From Paracoccaceae bacterium (lineage in GTDB: Bacteria; Pseudomonadota; Alphaproteobacteria; Rhodobacterales; Rhodobacteraceae), in NCBI GenBank assembly GCA_020446815.1, contig JAGRDY010000012.1, positions 102,148 to 166,147 of the forward strand: a stretch of DNA of 64,000 nt, read 5' to 3'. Numbering within the stretch: position 1 is the stretch's first letter; each line of letters opens with the position of its first letter. The position numbers and the translations under genes are program-made. The notes under the pieces are model-generated. The model was not told the origin of the DNA. It ran no database searches and was given only the letters and a program-made list of their open reading frames with translations. This document shows, piece after piece, positions 52,940 to 62,381 of the stretch.

Positions 52940-54034
52940 TCAATCTCCGGAAATCGGGCGGGTGCCCGTGATGTGCAGATCGTAGGCGTCAAGACCCAGA
53001 TAACGGGTCATCGGCGAATCGGTCAGCAAGATCAGCTTTTTCAACCCCATGGTCGAGAGAATTTGCGCCCCCAGACCGGTCTGCTTGATGGTGCGCGGGC
53101 CGTCCTCTTCCTCGACCAGCACCTTGGCGCGCGGGTCGCGAAACAGACAGACCGCCCCGCGCCCTTCGCGCGCGATGATCTTCATGGCGCGGGCCAGTTC
53201 GCTTTCCGGCCCGGCCCCGAGCCCCAGCACATCCTCGAGCACCTTGAGCGCATGGGTGCGCACCAGAACCGGGTCGGGTGTGGTGATGTCACCCTTGGTC
53301 AGAACCACATGCTCGACGCCCTCGCTGCGTTCGGTAAAGACCCGCATCGTCCATTCGCCGCCATAGGCCGAGGCCACCTTCTGCGAATGGGTTTCGCGCA
53401 CCAGGTTGTCGTGGCGGCGGCGATAGGCGATCAGATCCGAAATGGTGCCGATCAGCAACCCGTGCTTTCGCGCAAACACCGCTAGATCGGGCAGGCGCGC
53501 CATGGTGCCGTCTTCGTTCATGATCTCGCAGATCACACCGGCGGGCTTCAGCCCCGCCAGCCGGGCGATATCGACGGCGGCCTCGGTATGGCCGGCGCGA
53601 ACCAGCACGCCACCATCGCGGGCGCGCAACGGAAAGACATGACCGGGCGTGGCCAGTTGCGCCATGGTGTTCTGTTCATTGATCGCGACCGAAACCGTAT
53701 GGGCACGGTCGCTGGCCGATATCCCCGTTTCCACCCCTTCGCGGGCCTCGATCGACACGGTAAAGGGGGTTTCGTGGCGTGACGAGTTGTTGACGGCCAT
53801 CATCGGCAGCCCCAGTTGGCTGACCCGTTCATCTGTCATCGGCAGGCAGATCAGCCCGCGCCCGTGCGTGGCCATGAAATTGATAGCCGCCGCATCGGCG
53901 AATTCCGCGGCGATCACCAGATCGCCCTCATTCTCGCGGTCCTCGTGATCAACGAGAATGAACATCTTGCCCTGGCGCGCGGCGCCGATGATCGCCTCGA
54001 TGGGCGAAATCGCATTTTGCAGATCGCTGGTCAT
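52940..54034 (-). CDS. ribB: 3,4-dihydroxy-2-butanone 4-phosphate synthase with degenerate GTP cyclohydrolase II domain
   Basis: RibBA-shaped protein of 364 residues. The N-terminal DHBP synthase is intact: VDHEDRENEGDLVI (residues ~28-41), MATHGRGLICLPM, GHVFPLRARDGGVLVRAGHTEAAVD. The C-terminal half aligns with GTP cyclohydrolase II, but the three zinc cysteines are gone: the segment reads VRTHALKVLEDVLGLGAGPE where CLTGD and RCDCG motifs are expected. It probably supplies only DHBP, with cyclohydrolase made elsewhere. It lies in the ribE-ribB-ribH-nusB run. Confidence 0.94.
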   Translation of the reverse strand: MTSDLQNAISPIEAIIGAARQGKMFILVDHEDRENEGDLVIAAEFADAAAINFMATHGRGLICLPMTDERVSQLGLPMMAVNNSSRHETPFTVSIEAREGVETGISASDRAHTVSVAINEQNTMAQLATPGHVFPLRARDGGVLVRAGHTEAAVDIARLAGLKPAGVICEIMNEDGTMARLPDLAVFARKHGLLIGTISDLIAYRRRHDNLVRETHSQKVASAYGGEWTMRVFTERSEGVEHVVLTKGDITTPDPVLVRTHALKVLEDVLGLGAGPESELARAMKIIAREGRGAVCLFRDPRAKVLVEEEDGPRTIKQTGLGAQILSTMGLKKLILLTDSPMTRYLGLDAYDLHITGTRPISGD

Positions 54035-54207
54035 CCTGTCAGCCCCGAACTTGAACCTTTCTCATCGCGAGGTACCGCAACCCCCGCCGATTGACCAGCC
54101 CGCCGGCGGCGGTAAAGTTGCCGCGCAGCGCGTGCCGGCGGCCCCGCCGCGCGGGCAAAGGCGCGGCGCGCCGGGGGGCGAGGCAGACGGCAACCGCGCG
54201 TGCGGCC

Positions 54208-54810
54208 TCACCGCCCTGCCCAGTCCTGCAACCGCGCGACATAGCGCGCCAGCGTGTCGATTTCGAGATTGACCAGATCGCCGGTCCTGGCGGTGCCCCA
54301 TGTGGTGACCTGCCTGGTGTGGGGAATGATGTTGACGCCGAATTCGGCGCCCGCCACCTCATTCACCGTCAGCGACGTGCCGTTGAGCGCCACCGACCCC
54401 TTTGGCGCGATGAACCCGGCCAGCGCATCGGGGGCGCGCAACCCCAGACGGGTGCTGTCGCCCTCATCGCGCATCGCGATGATTTCGGCAACGCCGTCGA
54501 CATGCCCCGAAACGATATGCCCGCCCAGCTCATCGCCCACTTTCAGCGCCCGTTCCAGATTGATCCGGCTGCCCACGGCCCATCGACCGATATTGGTCCT
54601 GGCGACACTTTCGGCCGAAACATCCACATCGAACCAGCCGCGCGCCTCCGCGCCGGTCGCCACCACCGTCAGGCAACAGCCGTCGCAGGCGATCGAGGCA
54701 CCGATATCAATGTCCGCCACCGGATAACCGGTCGCGATACGCACCCGCAGATCCCCCGCCTGGGTCAATTGCATGACCTCGCCGATATCCGTGACGATTC
54801 CCGTGAACAT
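54208..54810 (-). CDS. ribE: riboflavin synthase alpha subunit
   Basis: Dismutates two lumazine molecules to riboflavin. 200 residues from the ATG at 54810 with the invariant MFTGIV N-terminus, and two lumazine-binding repeats (SIACDGCCLTVV; SVALNGTSLTVNEV). ribB follows after 173 bp on the same strand. Upstream, on the opposite strand, lies the capsule cassette. Confidence 0.97.
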   Translation of the reverse strand: MFTGIVTDIGEVMQLTQAGDLRVRIATGYPVADIDIGASIACDGCCLTVVATGAEARGWFDVDVSAESVARTNIGRWAVGSRINLERALKVGDELGGHIVSGHVDGVAEIIAMRDEGDSTRLGLRAPDALAGFIAPKGSVALNGTSLTVNEVAGAEFGVNIIPHTRQVTTWGTARTGDLVNLEIDTLARYVARLQDWAGR

Positions 54811-54946
54811 GCCGCTTCTCCTCGGGCTATTGCCTAAACCGGCGGCTGACAGGCCGCAAGAGCCCGCCGTCAGGGCGGCCATGGCCCCGTGATCCCACAA
54901 TGCGCGCGTGGTTTATCATGCAATTAATGTCCCGGAAGAATAAAAA

Positions 54947-54963
54947 TCGTGAAAGAATCACGA
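54947..54963 (+). repeat. hairpin over a possible start of the KpsS-like gene
   Basis: TCGTGA-N5-TCACGA, perfect 6-bp arms. The stem contains the GTG codon at 54949, which would impede initiation there and favours the downstream TTG at 55024. Confidence 0.4.
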
Positions 54964-56331
54964 AACCGGCCTGTTCCGCCAATGGGCCCGGGCACTGGCA
55001 CTGGCCGAAAAGAGGGGGCGTTCTTGGTCCCGCACAGCGAGAAAGGCAGCCCGCCGCGCCGCTTCCTGATGCTTCAGGGGCCGCATGGCCCGTTCTTTGG
55101 CCAGCTTGGCAGGATGCTGCGCGCGGCGGGCGCCGAGGTCTGGCGCGTCGGATTCAATCGCGGCGATGCGTTTTTCTGGCGCGGGCCGGGCTACATCGCC
55201 TATCGCGACACGCCAGAAAGCTGGCCAGCCGCGTTTGCGCAAATTGCCGGCGAAAAGCGCATCAGCGATCTGGTGCTTTACGGCGAAGGCCGGCCGATTC
55301 ATGCCCAGGCGATAAGCATCGCCGCATCGAAGGGCATCCGCGTGCATGTCTTCGAAGAAGGCTATCTGCGGCCCTACTGGGCCACCTATGAACGCGGCGG
55401 GGCGAACGGCAATTCGCGGCTCATGTCGCTTTCGCTCGCCGCCATCCGCGCCGCGATCAGCCGGCCCGAATTCGAACATCCCGAAGCGCCCGCCCACTGG
55501 GGCGACATGCACCAGCACGTCTTTTACGGGGCGCTCTACCATTTTCTCGTCCTGACGATGAACGGCCGGTACCGGAACTTCCACCCCCACCGGGGCATTT
55601 CGGTCGGCGACGAGTTTCGCCTTCACCTGCGCAGGCTCTTGCTGATGCCGTGGCACCGCTTTCAACGGATGATCGCCACCGGCCGTATCCGGATGAGCCG
55701 GTTTCCCTATCATCTGGTTCTGTTGCAGCTCGAGCATGACGCCAGTTTCCGGCTGCATTCCGATTTCACCTCCATGCCCGAATTCATTTCCACCTGTATC
55801 GAAGGTTTTCGCGCGGGCGCGCCACCGCATCACCACATGGTCTTCAAAGCCCATCCGCTGGAAGACGGACGTTCCGCCGTCGCCGCCACGATTCGCCAAA
55901 AGGCCGCCGAACTCGGCATCGGCCGGCGCGTCCATTTCGTGCGGGGCGGCAAGCTGGCCTGGCTGCTCGATGGCGCCCGCAGCGCGGTGACCGTGAACTC
56001 GACCTCGGGCCAGCAGGTGCTCTGGCGCGGGCTGCCGCTCAAGGCCTTCGGGCGGGCGGTCTATGGCAAGCCCGAATTCACGTCATCCCAGCCGCTTGCC
56101 GAATTCTTCCGCACCCCCGGCCGCCCCGATACCGACGCCTATCGCGAATACCGGCGTTTCCTGCTCGAAACCTCGCAGGTTCCGGGCGGCTATTATTCGC
56201 GCCGGGGCCGGCGTCACCTGCTGGGGCAGGTCGTCGAGATGATCCTCGCCGATCACGATCCCTATGACGCGCTGGCAACCGGCAAAGCGGCACCGCGGCA
56301 ACAGTTGCGCATCTCGCGAACGCCTTACTAG
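54949..56331 (+). CDS. KpsS-like capsular polysaccharide biosynthesis protein
   Basis: Cytoplasmic glycosyltransferase-like protein of up to 460 residues. FLMLQGPHGPFFGQLGRMLR near the N-terminus, HVFEEGYLRPYWATYE and HHHMVFKAHPLEDG are shared with KpsS/LipB proteins, which with KpsC build the poly-Kdo linker of group 2 capsules; VTVNSTSGQQVLWRGLPLKA is the nucleotide-sugar-type end. The start is uncertain: GTG 54949 has GGAAGAA but lies in a hairpin; TTG 55024 has GAGGGGG 6 nt upstream and gives a more typical N-terminus. First gene of a three-gene cassette inserted among rib genes. Confidence 0.88.
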   Translation: MKESRNRPVPPMGPGTGTGRKEGAFLVPHSEKGSPPRRFLMLQGPHGPFFGQLGRMLRAAGAEVWRVGFNRGDAFFWRGPGYIAYRDTPESWPAAFAQIAGEKRISDLVLYGEGRPIHAQAISIAASKGIRVHVFEEGYLRPYWATYERGGANGNSRLMSLSLAAIRAAISRPEFEHPEAPAHWGDMHQHVFYGALYHFLVLTMNGRYRNFHPHRGISVGDEFRLHLRRLLLMPWHRFQRMIATGRIRMSRFPYHLVLLQLEHDASFRLHSDFTSMPEFISTCIEGFRAGAPPHHHMVFKAHPLEDGRSAVAATIRQKAAELGIGRRVHFVRGGKLAWLLDGARSAVTVNSTSGQQVLWRGLPLKAFGRAVYGKPEFTSSQPLAEFFRTPGRPDTDAYREYRRFLLETSQVPGGYYSRRGRRHLLGQVVEMILADHDPYDALATGKAAPRQQLRISRTPY

Positions 56332-56402
56332 CTTTATCGCCGCCTTCCCTGTAGCTTACCCAAAAAAGTTGAGGCAGTTTCCCGCCAAGAGGAGCGCGAG
56401 CA

Positions 56403-57536
56403 GTGACGGCAATTCCCCTACGCTGGGCCAGGTTTCTGGTTCTCGCGACGCTTGCCATAGGCGTCGCTTCATGCGGTTTGCCCAGGTCCGGCCCCACCAA
56501 GAGAGAGATATTTTCAGGATCGGTCCAAAAGCAGGGCGATGCCTTCGTCGTGCCGGTCGACGACAAGGTCGCGCAGGCAACATCGGCAACGCCGGTCCTG
56601 GGATTTTCCCCGGCATTCCAGCGCGCCGGCGAGATAGGATCGGACGAAATCCATCCGGGCGACGTGCTCGGGCTGACCATCTGGGAAAACGTCGATGACG
56701 GCTTGCTGGCCGGGCGGGGGCAGAAAACCACTGTCCTTTCAGAGCTTCAGGTTGATGGCGCCGGATTCATTTTCGTCCCCTACGCCGGGCGCATCCGCGC
56801 GGCAGGAAATTCGCCCGAAGCCCTGCGCCGCATCATCACCAACAAACTCGACGCGCAAACCCCCGACCCGCAGGTCTCGGTGGTGCGCGCGGCCGGTGAC
56901 GGGGCAACCGTTTCGGTGATGGGCGGCGTCGGTGCGCAGGGTGTCTATCCGATTTCTCGGCCCACACGCACGCTGTCGGCGATGTTGGCCAAGGCGGGCG
57001 GTGTGACGATCGAGCCGGAAATCGCCCAGATCACCGTGACGCGCGGCAGCCAGACCGGCGAAGTCTGGCTCAAGGATCTTTACGCCAACCCGACCATGGA
57101 TATCGCGCTGCGCCCCGGCGACGTGATTCTGGTCGAAAAGGATACGCGCAGCTTTACCGCGCTTGGCGCCACGGGTGGGCAAAGCCGCATCGGCTTCGAC
57201 ACCCAGACCATTTCCGCCATCGAGGCCATCGCCCAGGTCGGCGGGCTGTCGACGGCCATCGCCGACCCCAAGGGGGTTTTCGTGTTTCGCGACGAAAGCC
57301 CGGAGGTCGCCAACGCGGTGCTTGGCCGCCACGATCTGATTGAGAACCAGCGCATCGTCTATGTGCTTGACCTCACCGAACCCAACGGCATGTTCAACGC
57401 GCGCGATTTTTCCATCCGCGACAAGGATACGGTCTATGTGACCGAGGCGCCGTTCGTACAATGGAAAAAGATGCTCTCTGCGCTGACGGGCACCGTGGGG
57501 TCCGCCAACAACCTGAGCACGGCGACGGGAAGCTGA
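56403..57536 (+). CDS. Wza/KpsD-like polysaccharide export lipoprotein
   Basis: Outer-membrane polysaccharide export protein of 377 residues. A lipobox GVASC at about residues 20-24 ends the signal peptide, so it should be lipid-anchored. The Poly_export domain (EIHPGDVLGLTIWE ... GFIFVPYAGRIRAAG) is followed by SLBB domains (VSVMGGVGAQGVYPI; AIAQVGGLSTAIADP). GAGGAG 8 nt before the GTG start is convincing. It lies between KpsS-like and KpsC-like genes; no inner-membrane ABC exporter is adjacent. Confidence 0.92.
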   Translation: MTAIPLRWARFLVLATLAIGVASCGLPRSGPTKREIFSGSVQKQGDAFVVPVDDKVAQATSATPVLGFSPAFQRAGEIGSDEIHPGDVLGLTIWENVDDGLLAGRGQKTTVLSELQVDGAGFIFVPYAGRIRAAGNSPEALRRIITNKLDAQTPDPQVSVVRAAGDGATVSVMGGVGAQGVYPISRPTRTLSAMLAKAGGVTIEPEIAQITVTRGSQTGEVWLKDLYANPTMDIALRPGDVILVEKDTRSFTALGATGGQSRIGFDTQTISAIEAIAQVGGLSTAIADPKGVFVFRDESPEVANAVLGRHDLIENQRIVYVLDLTEPNGMFNARDFSIRDKDTVYVTEAPFVQWKKMLSALTGTVGSANNLSTATGS

Positions 57537-57546
57537 CAGGCATCCG

Positions 57547-59595
57547 ATGGGCCGATCCAGTCAATCTCAAGCGGCCGGAGCCAAGCCCCGGCCGCTTTAT
57601 GTTTTCAATGGCGGGTTTCTGGTTCAGCCGCGAATCCGCCGTATCCTCGCGCTGGCCGGCTATGATATCCGCATCGGCAAACCGGGGGCCGATGATCTGA
57701 TCGGCGTCTGGGGCCACAGCCCCACCGCGCCACGCGGTGAGACGGTCGCGCAGATCACCGACGCCCGGATCGTCCGTATCGAGGACGCCTTCTTGCGCTC
57801 CATCCGGCCGGGACGCGACGGCGAACCGCCGCTGGGGCTGATGATCGACCCGCGGGGCGTGCATTTCGACAGCAGCCAGCCATCGGAGATCGAGCATATC
57901 CTGGCCACCGCAGATCTGGACGACGGCGCCATGCTTCAGCGCGCCAGGGAAGGCGCGGAGCGGCTGCAGGCGATCCAGCTTTCGAAATACAACGGTTTCG
58001 ACATATCCCTGCCCCCGCCCGATCCCGGCTATGTTTTGGTCATCGACCAGACCGCAGGGGATGCGTCGATCGAATATGGCGCGGCCCGGGCATCGACATT
58101 TCGCGAAATGCTGGTCTTTGCGCAGGAAGAACACCCCAACACGCGCATCGTCATCAAGGCCCACCCCGAGGCGACGCATGGCCACCGGCCGGGCCATTTC
58201 AATCACGGGCATACACACGGGCTGATTACCTATCTCGACGATGCCGTTTCGCCCTGGGCGCTGTTCGCAGGGGCGGTGGGCGTTTACACCGTGTCGTCGC
58301 AACTGGGATTCGAGGCGATTTTCGCCGGCCACAGGCCACGGGTGTTTGGGCAGCCCTTCTATGCCGGCTGGGGCCTGACACAGGATGAAAATCCCGTCGC
58401 GCGGCGCGAACGCAAACTGACCCGCAACCAGCTTTTCGCCGGTGCGATGATCATGGCGCCAGACTGGTATGATCCCTGCCGCGACAGGCTGTGCACGTTC
58501 GAGGACGCGCTCGATCATCTGGAAGCGACGGTGCGCGCCTACCGCGAAGACCGGCAGGGCTATGTCGCCTATGGAATGCGGCTTTGGAAACGGGGCCATC
58601 TGCAAAAGGCCTTCGGGCGCGAAAAGCGCCTGGCCTTCGAAAACGATCCCGGCCGCGCCGCCGCGCGGGCCAGGGCCGAGGGCCGGCAATTGCTGGTATG
58701 GGCCGACAAGGTGGCCGATCTGCCGCAGGATATCGCCCGTGACCATCCCGTCATCCGCCTCGAAGACGGGTTTTTGCGTTCGCGCGGGCTTGGGGCAAAG
58801 CTGGTCCCGCCGCTGTCGCTGGTCGCCGACGGGGCGGGCATCTACTACGACCCGGCGCAGGAAAGCGGCCTTGAAAGGCTACTTGCCACCGGCCTGCCCC
58901 CCGGCGCGGAACGGCGCGCCGAACGGCTCATCGACCGTTTGATCCGCGCCGGGCTGTCAAAATACAACCTCGATACCGGTGCGGTGCCGGTGCTGCCCGA
59001 AGGGCGGCGCATTCTGGTGCCCGGCCAGGTCGAGGATGACGCCTCGATCCGGCTGGGCGCGGGCCGCGAACATACCAATCTGGGGCTTCTGGCCAGAGTG
59101 CGCGCGGAAAACCCCGATGCGGTGATCCTTTACAAACCCCATCCCGATGTCGAGGCGCGCCTGCGCGCCGGGGCCGTGCCGGACGCCGAGGCCAGGGCGC
59201 ACGCCGACCTGATCGTGCGCGATGCCGATGCCGTCGCCCTTGTCGAGGCAGCCAACGAGATCTGGACCATGACCTCGCTTCTGGGCTTCGAAGCGCTGAT
59301 CCGCGGCAAACCCGTTACATGCCTGGGAATGCCGTTTTATGCGGGCTGGGGCCTGACGCGCGACCTTTTCCCCCAGCCCGAGCGCCGCCGCGCCCGCCCC
59401 ACTCTTGCCGCTCTGGTCCATGCCGCGCTCATCGCCTATCCGCGCTATGTCGATCCGGTCTCGGGCCTGCCCTGCCCGCCCGAAGTCATCGTCGAACGGT
59501 TGGCAAGGCATCAAATCCCCCCGCCGGGGCGCGGCAACCGCTGGCTGTCGAAGCTGCAAGGGGTCTTTGCCAGCTATGCGGAATACTGGCGTTAG
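57547..59595 (+). CDS. KpsC-like capsular polysaccharide biosynthesis protein
   Basis: Predicted Kdo-transferase-type enzyme of 682 residues with two homologous halves. GVWGHSPTAPRGE, RIEDAFLRSIRPG, GLTQDE and GQPFYAGWGLT in the first half are echoed by VIRLEDGFLRSRGLGA and GMPFYAGWGLTRD in the second; ending PCPPEVIVERL. KpsC of E. coli adds Kdo to a lipid acceptor for capsule. It starts 10 bp after the export lipoprotein gene and converges on ribD. Confidence 0.92.
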   Translation: MGRSSQSQAAGAKPRPLYVFNGGFLVQPRIRRILALAGYDIRIGKPGADDLIGVWGHSPTAPRGETVAQITDARIVRIEDAFLRSIRPGRDGEPPLGLMIDPRGVHFDSSQPSEIEHILATADLDDGAMLQRAREGAERLQAIQLSKYNGFDISLPPPDPGYVLVIDQTAGDASIEYGAARASTFREMLVFAQEEHPNTRIVIKAHPEATHGHRPGHFNHGHTHGLITYLDDAVSPWALFAGAVGVYTVSSQLGFEAIFAGHRPRVFGQPFYAGWGLTQDENPVARRERKLTRNQLFAGAMIMAPDWYDPCRDRLCTFEDALDHLEATVRAYREDRQGYVAYGMRLWKRGHLQKAFGREKRLAFENDPGRAAARARAEGRQLLVWADKVADLPQDIARDHPVIRLEDGFLRSRGLGAKLVPPLSLVADGAGIYYDPAQESGLERLLATGLPPGAERRAERLIDRLIRAGLSKYNLDTGAVPVLPEGRRILVPGQVEDDASIRLGAGREHTNLGLLARVRAENPDAVILYKPHPDVEARLRAGAVPDAEARAHADLIVRDADAVALVEAANEIWTMTSLLGFEALIRGKPVTCLGMPFYAGWGLTRDLFPQPERRRARPTLAALVHAALIAYPRYVDPVSGLPCPPEVIVERLARHQIPPPGRGNRWLSKLQGVFASYAEYWR

Positions 59596-59710
59596 AACCT
59601 CGCGGCCATACATCGAAGCATCACGCCGCGCATGTCGCGTTCAACCGAAGGGCGGCGCGGCGAACAAGCGATTCAAGGCCAAGCCGAAACGCGCGCGGGC
59701 AGCCGCGACA

Positions 59711-60811
59711 TCAGCGCCGCCGCCACTGGTGAACGATATCCGCGCCCACCCGGGCGATGTCGATAACCTCGAATTCCGCCAAAGCGCCCAGCGTCGCATC
59801 GCCGGGCAGCGCCGCGACGGCGGGCATGCCATCGGCGCCAAATACCCGCCCGGCATTGTAGCCGACCAGCGCATCGACCAGCCCGGCCTTCAGCAGCGCC
59901 GCGCCAACCCCTGCCCCACCTTCGCAAAACACGCGCGTCAGGCCAGCTTCGCCCAGTTGCCGCATGGCGTCGCTGATGTCGAGATGCCCCGCATCGCCCG
60001 CCGCGCAGCGCATCAACCTGACGCCCGCCCCGGCCAGCGCGGCGGCTCTGGCTGCCGGCCCGCCGCAATGCAGCACCCAAACCGGGACATCGCGGGCCGA
60101 CAGCGCCAGCCGCCCACCCGCCGGCAGCCGCAGCGCGCTGTCAAGAACGATCCGCACCGGCTGAACCGGCACACCGAGATCGCGCACCGTCAGATCGGGA
60201 TCGTCGGCCAGCGCCGTGCCGACACCGATCATCACCGCGTCGTGGCGGCTGCGCAGGCCGTGTACCTGGCGGCGCGACTGCGGGCCGGTGATCCAGCGGC
60301 TGGCCCCGGCGGCATTGGCGATACGTCCGTCAAGCGACATCGCGAGTTTCAGTGTCAGAAAAGGCACCCCCTGCCTGATCCGTTTGAAGAATCCGGCATT
60401 GACGGCCGCTGCCTCGGCGCCAAGAACGCCTTCTTGCACCGCGATGCCCGCATTGCGCAACCGGTCATGCCCGCGCCCGCACACCCGCCGGTCGGGATCG
60501 GTGGCGGCGCTGACCACCCGCGCCACACCGGCGCCGATCAGTGCATCGGCACAAGGCGGTGTCCGCCCCTGATGGGCACAGGGCTCCAGGCTGACAAAGG
60601 CGGTCGCACCCCTGGCCCTTTTGCCGGCCTGCGCCAGAGCCATCGCTTCGGCATGGGGCCGCCCGCCCGTCTGGGTCCAGCCCCGCCCGACGATCCGGCC
60701 GTCACTGACGATGACGCAGCCGACCGCCGGATTGGGCCAGACCCGGCCCAGACCCCGCGCCCCCAGCGCGATCGCCAGCGCCATGAATCGCCGGTCGGTC
60801 GCGGGGTTCAC
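59711..60811 (-). CDS. ribD: bifunctional riboflavin deaminase/reductase RibD
   Basis: Deaminates and then reduces the pyrimidine precursor of riboflavin. The N-terminal deaminase has zinc motif HAEAMAL plus [12 protein letters not shown]; the C-terminal reductase has [35 protein letters not shown] and the final [13 protein letters not shown]. 366 residues, normal length. It overlaps nrdR by 4 bp (ATGA) and is separated from the other rib genes by the capsule cassette. Confidence 0.97.
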   Translation of the reverse strand: MNPATDRRFMALAIALGARGLGRVWPNPAVGCVIVSDGRIVGRGWTQTGGRPHAEAMALAQAGKRARGATAFVSLEPCAHQGRTPPCADALIGAGVARVVSAATDPDRRVCGRGHDRLRNAGIAVQEGVLGAEAAAVNAGFFKRIRQGVPFLTLKLAMSLDGRIANAAGASRWITGPQSRRQVHGLRSRHDAVMIGVGTALADDPDLTVRDLGVPVQPVRIVLDSALRLPAGGRLALSARDVPVWVLHCGGPAARAAALAGAGVRLMRCAAGDAGHLDISDAMRQLGEAGLTRVFCEGGAGVGAALLKAGLVDALVGYNAGRVFGADGMPAVAALPGDATLGALAEFEVIDIARVGADIVHQWRRR

Positions 60812-61275
60812 GCGTCTCCAGCGCCGTCCGGGCGCAGCTCCGAGACGAATTTGTCGAAATCGTCCGCCGCCTGGAAGTTCTTGTAAACGCTGGCAAAACG
60901 GACATATCCGACGGTGTCGATACGGGCCAGGCTTTCCATCACGATTTCGCCGATGGTCTTGGAGGGAATATCGGTTTCACCCAACGATTCAAGCCGCCGC
61001 ACGATACCGGAAATCATCTGGTCGATACGCTCCGGCTCGATCGGGCGTTTCTGCATGGCGATGCGGATCGAGCGTTCCAGCTTGTCGCGGTCGAAGTCCT
61101 CGCGCTTGCCCGATGACTTGATCACCACGAGATCGCGCAGCTGCACCCGCTCATAGGTGGTGAACCTGCCGCCGCAGGCCGGGCAGAACCGCCGCCTGCG
61201 AATCGCCACATGATCCTCTGCGGGTCGTGAATCTTTTACCTGCGTATCGACATTGCCGCAAAACGGACAGCGCAT
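60808..61275 (-). CDS. nrdR: transcriptional repressor NrdR
   Basis: Represses ribonucleotide reductase genes in response to (d)ATP. 155 residues: zinc ribbon Cys3, Cys6, Cys31, Cys34, then the ATP-cone ([20 protein letters not shown]). It precedes ribD with a 4-bp overlap, an arrangement common in proteobacteria. Confidence 0.98.
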   Translation of the reverse strand: MRCPFCGNVDTQVKDSRPAEDHVAIRRRRFCPACGGRFTTYERVQLRDLVVIKSSGKREDFDRDKLERSIRIAMQKRPIEPERIDQMISGIVRRLESLGETDIPSKTIGEIVMESLARIDTVGYVRFASVYKNFQAADDFDKFVSELRPDGAGDA

Positions 61276-61418
61276 ACCCTTCCCCTCGGTCGTTTTCCAA
61301 AGTTTCCCACAGGCACTATAGGAGCGCCTCTAGGAATTGGGTAGTGGTCAATTTCAGCCACCAGATAAGCGACCCGAAACTTGGGGGAATGTGTCACAAT
61401 CGGCGCACCGGACCGGCG

Positions 61419-62162
61419 CTACCCAAACATCCGCCCTATCTTGTGATAAAGGCGGCGCGCTTCTTGATAGGCGACATTCCTGCGCGGAAAATCGGTCTTG
61501 CGGCGCGCGCGGTCGAAAACGGTGAGTTCGACGGTTTCCTTGCGCTTCAATTCGGTGATCAGCGCATAGTTGAAACCGGTTTTCCAGACGAGATAGGGAA
61601 AGGAAATCTGGTCGCGCCGACTATAGCGCAGCACATGTTCGAACCAGCGTTCGCCAAAATGGGCAACGTCCGGCGCGTTGTGGCGGCGGACGATGAAATG
61701 CCCCTCGATCAGACCGGTGTTTTCGGGCATCCCCTCGGCGCGGTACCGGCGCATCCTTTCCCTGACGGTCTTGTAATCATCAAGCCCGTTTTCCCAAACC
61801 GCCTGCCCTTCCTGATAGACACAGCGGCGGCGGAAATGCGCAAAGGCGAAGAAATTCGCCTCCGGTTGCGCCCTGAGCGCGTCGATGATCGCCCCCGGTT
61901 CGGCCAGAAGCCGCGATTTGTTGTCCAGCCAGATCGACCATTCCGCATCGGCAAAATAGCGGTGCGGCATCAGTTTGGCGCGCCGCGATGCCCGCGCCGG
62001 ATCGAGACCGTCCAATGGGTCATGAATCACCTCGACACCCGTCAGCCGCAGATCGGGATTGTCGGTGAACACCACCCGGCGGCAGCCGTCGAACCCGCCG
62101 AACACCGTTTCATTGACCGGCTCGGCCTGCCCGTAAAGTGCCGAATAAAGAACCAATGACAT
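61419..62162 (-). CDS. DUF616 (TOD1/MUCI70-like) glycosyltransferase
   Basis: Predicted glycosyltransferase of 247 residues. The N-terminal VLYSALYGQAEPV and VFTDNPDLRLTGVEVI, ASRRAKLMPHRYFADAEWSIW, LDNKSRLL (DxD-like position) and EGHFIVRRHNAPDVAHFGERWF blocks match DUF616. Substrate unknown. A 22-bp near-palindrome lies 20 bp upstream of its start. Divergent from the cyclo-ligase gene. Confidence 0.85.
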   Translation of the reverse strand: MSLVLYSALYGQAEPVNETVFGGFDGCRRVVFTDNPDLRLTGVEVIHDPLDGLDPARASRRAKLMPHRYFADAEWSIWLDNKSRLLAEPGAIIDALRAQPEANFFAFAHFRRRCVYQEGQAVWENGLDDYKTVRERMRRYRAEGMPENTGLIEGHFIVRRHNAPDVAHFGERWFEHVLRYSRRDQISFPYLVWKTGFNYALITELKRKETVELTVFDRARRKTDFPRRNVAYQEARRLYHKIGRMFG

Positions 62163-62181
62163 CTGTCCCCCGCGCCAAGGT

Positions 62182-62203
62182 CGGTCACACTATAGCGTGA
62201 CCG
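62182..62203. promoter_or_regulatory. 22-bp near-palindrome in the DUF616/cyclo-ligase divergent region
   Basis: CGGTCAC-A-CTATAG-C-GTGACCG, symmetrical at 20 of 22 positions, 20 bp from the DUF616 start. A candidate operator for that gene; no known regulator consensus matches. Confidence 0.5.
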
Positions 62204-62381
62204 CGAGGCTTGGACAGGGGGCCGCGCCGATCCCTGCCCGCATTCGCACCGAATCCGGCCGTTGCCTTCCCGCCAGCGTCCCGGAAAAGGCGCAACCTGA
62301 CCACGTTGCGGCGATTCCCGCGATTGCACCTGCGGGCGCGGCGCGTATGATTGCGGCGACGCAGCGAAAAGGAAGCAGGCA

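Noticed and set aside
54035-54207. Possible FMN riboswitch between ribE and ribB (minus-strand GGGCAGGGCGGTGA looks like the RFN start)
   Set aside because: That string is the end of the ribE coding region, and the conserved downstream elements (GCCGACGGU, AGUCCGGAUG-type segments) are absent.
59405-60886. 493-codon plus-strand frame
   Set aside because: Crosses the end of the KpsC-like gene and runs antisense to ribD; composition of a shadow frame.
62163-62381. 6S RNA upstream of the cyclo-ligase gene
   Set aside because: The location is typical but I cannot see the long rod with a central bubble; a covariance-model search would decide.
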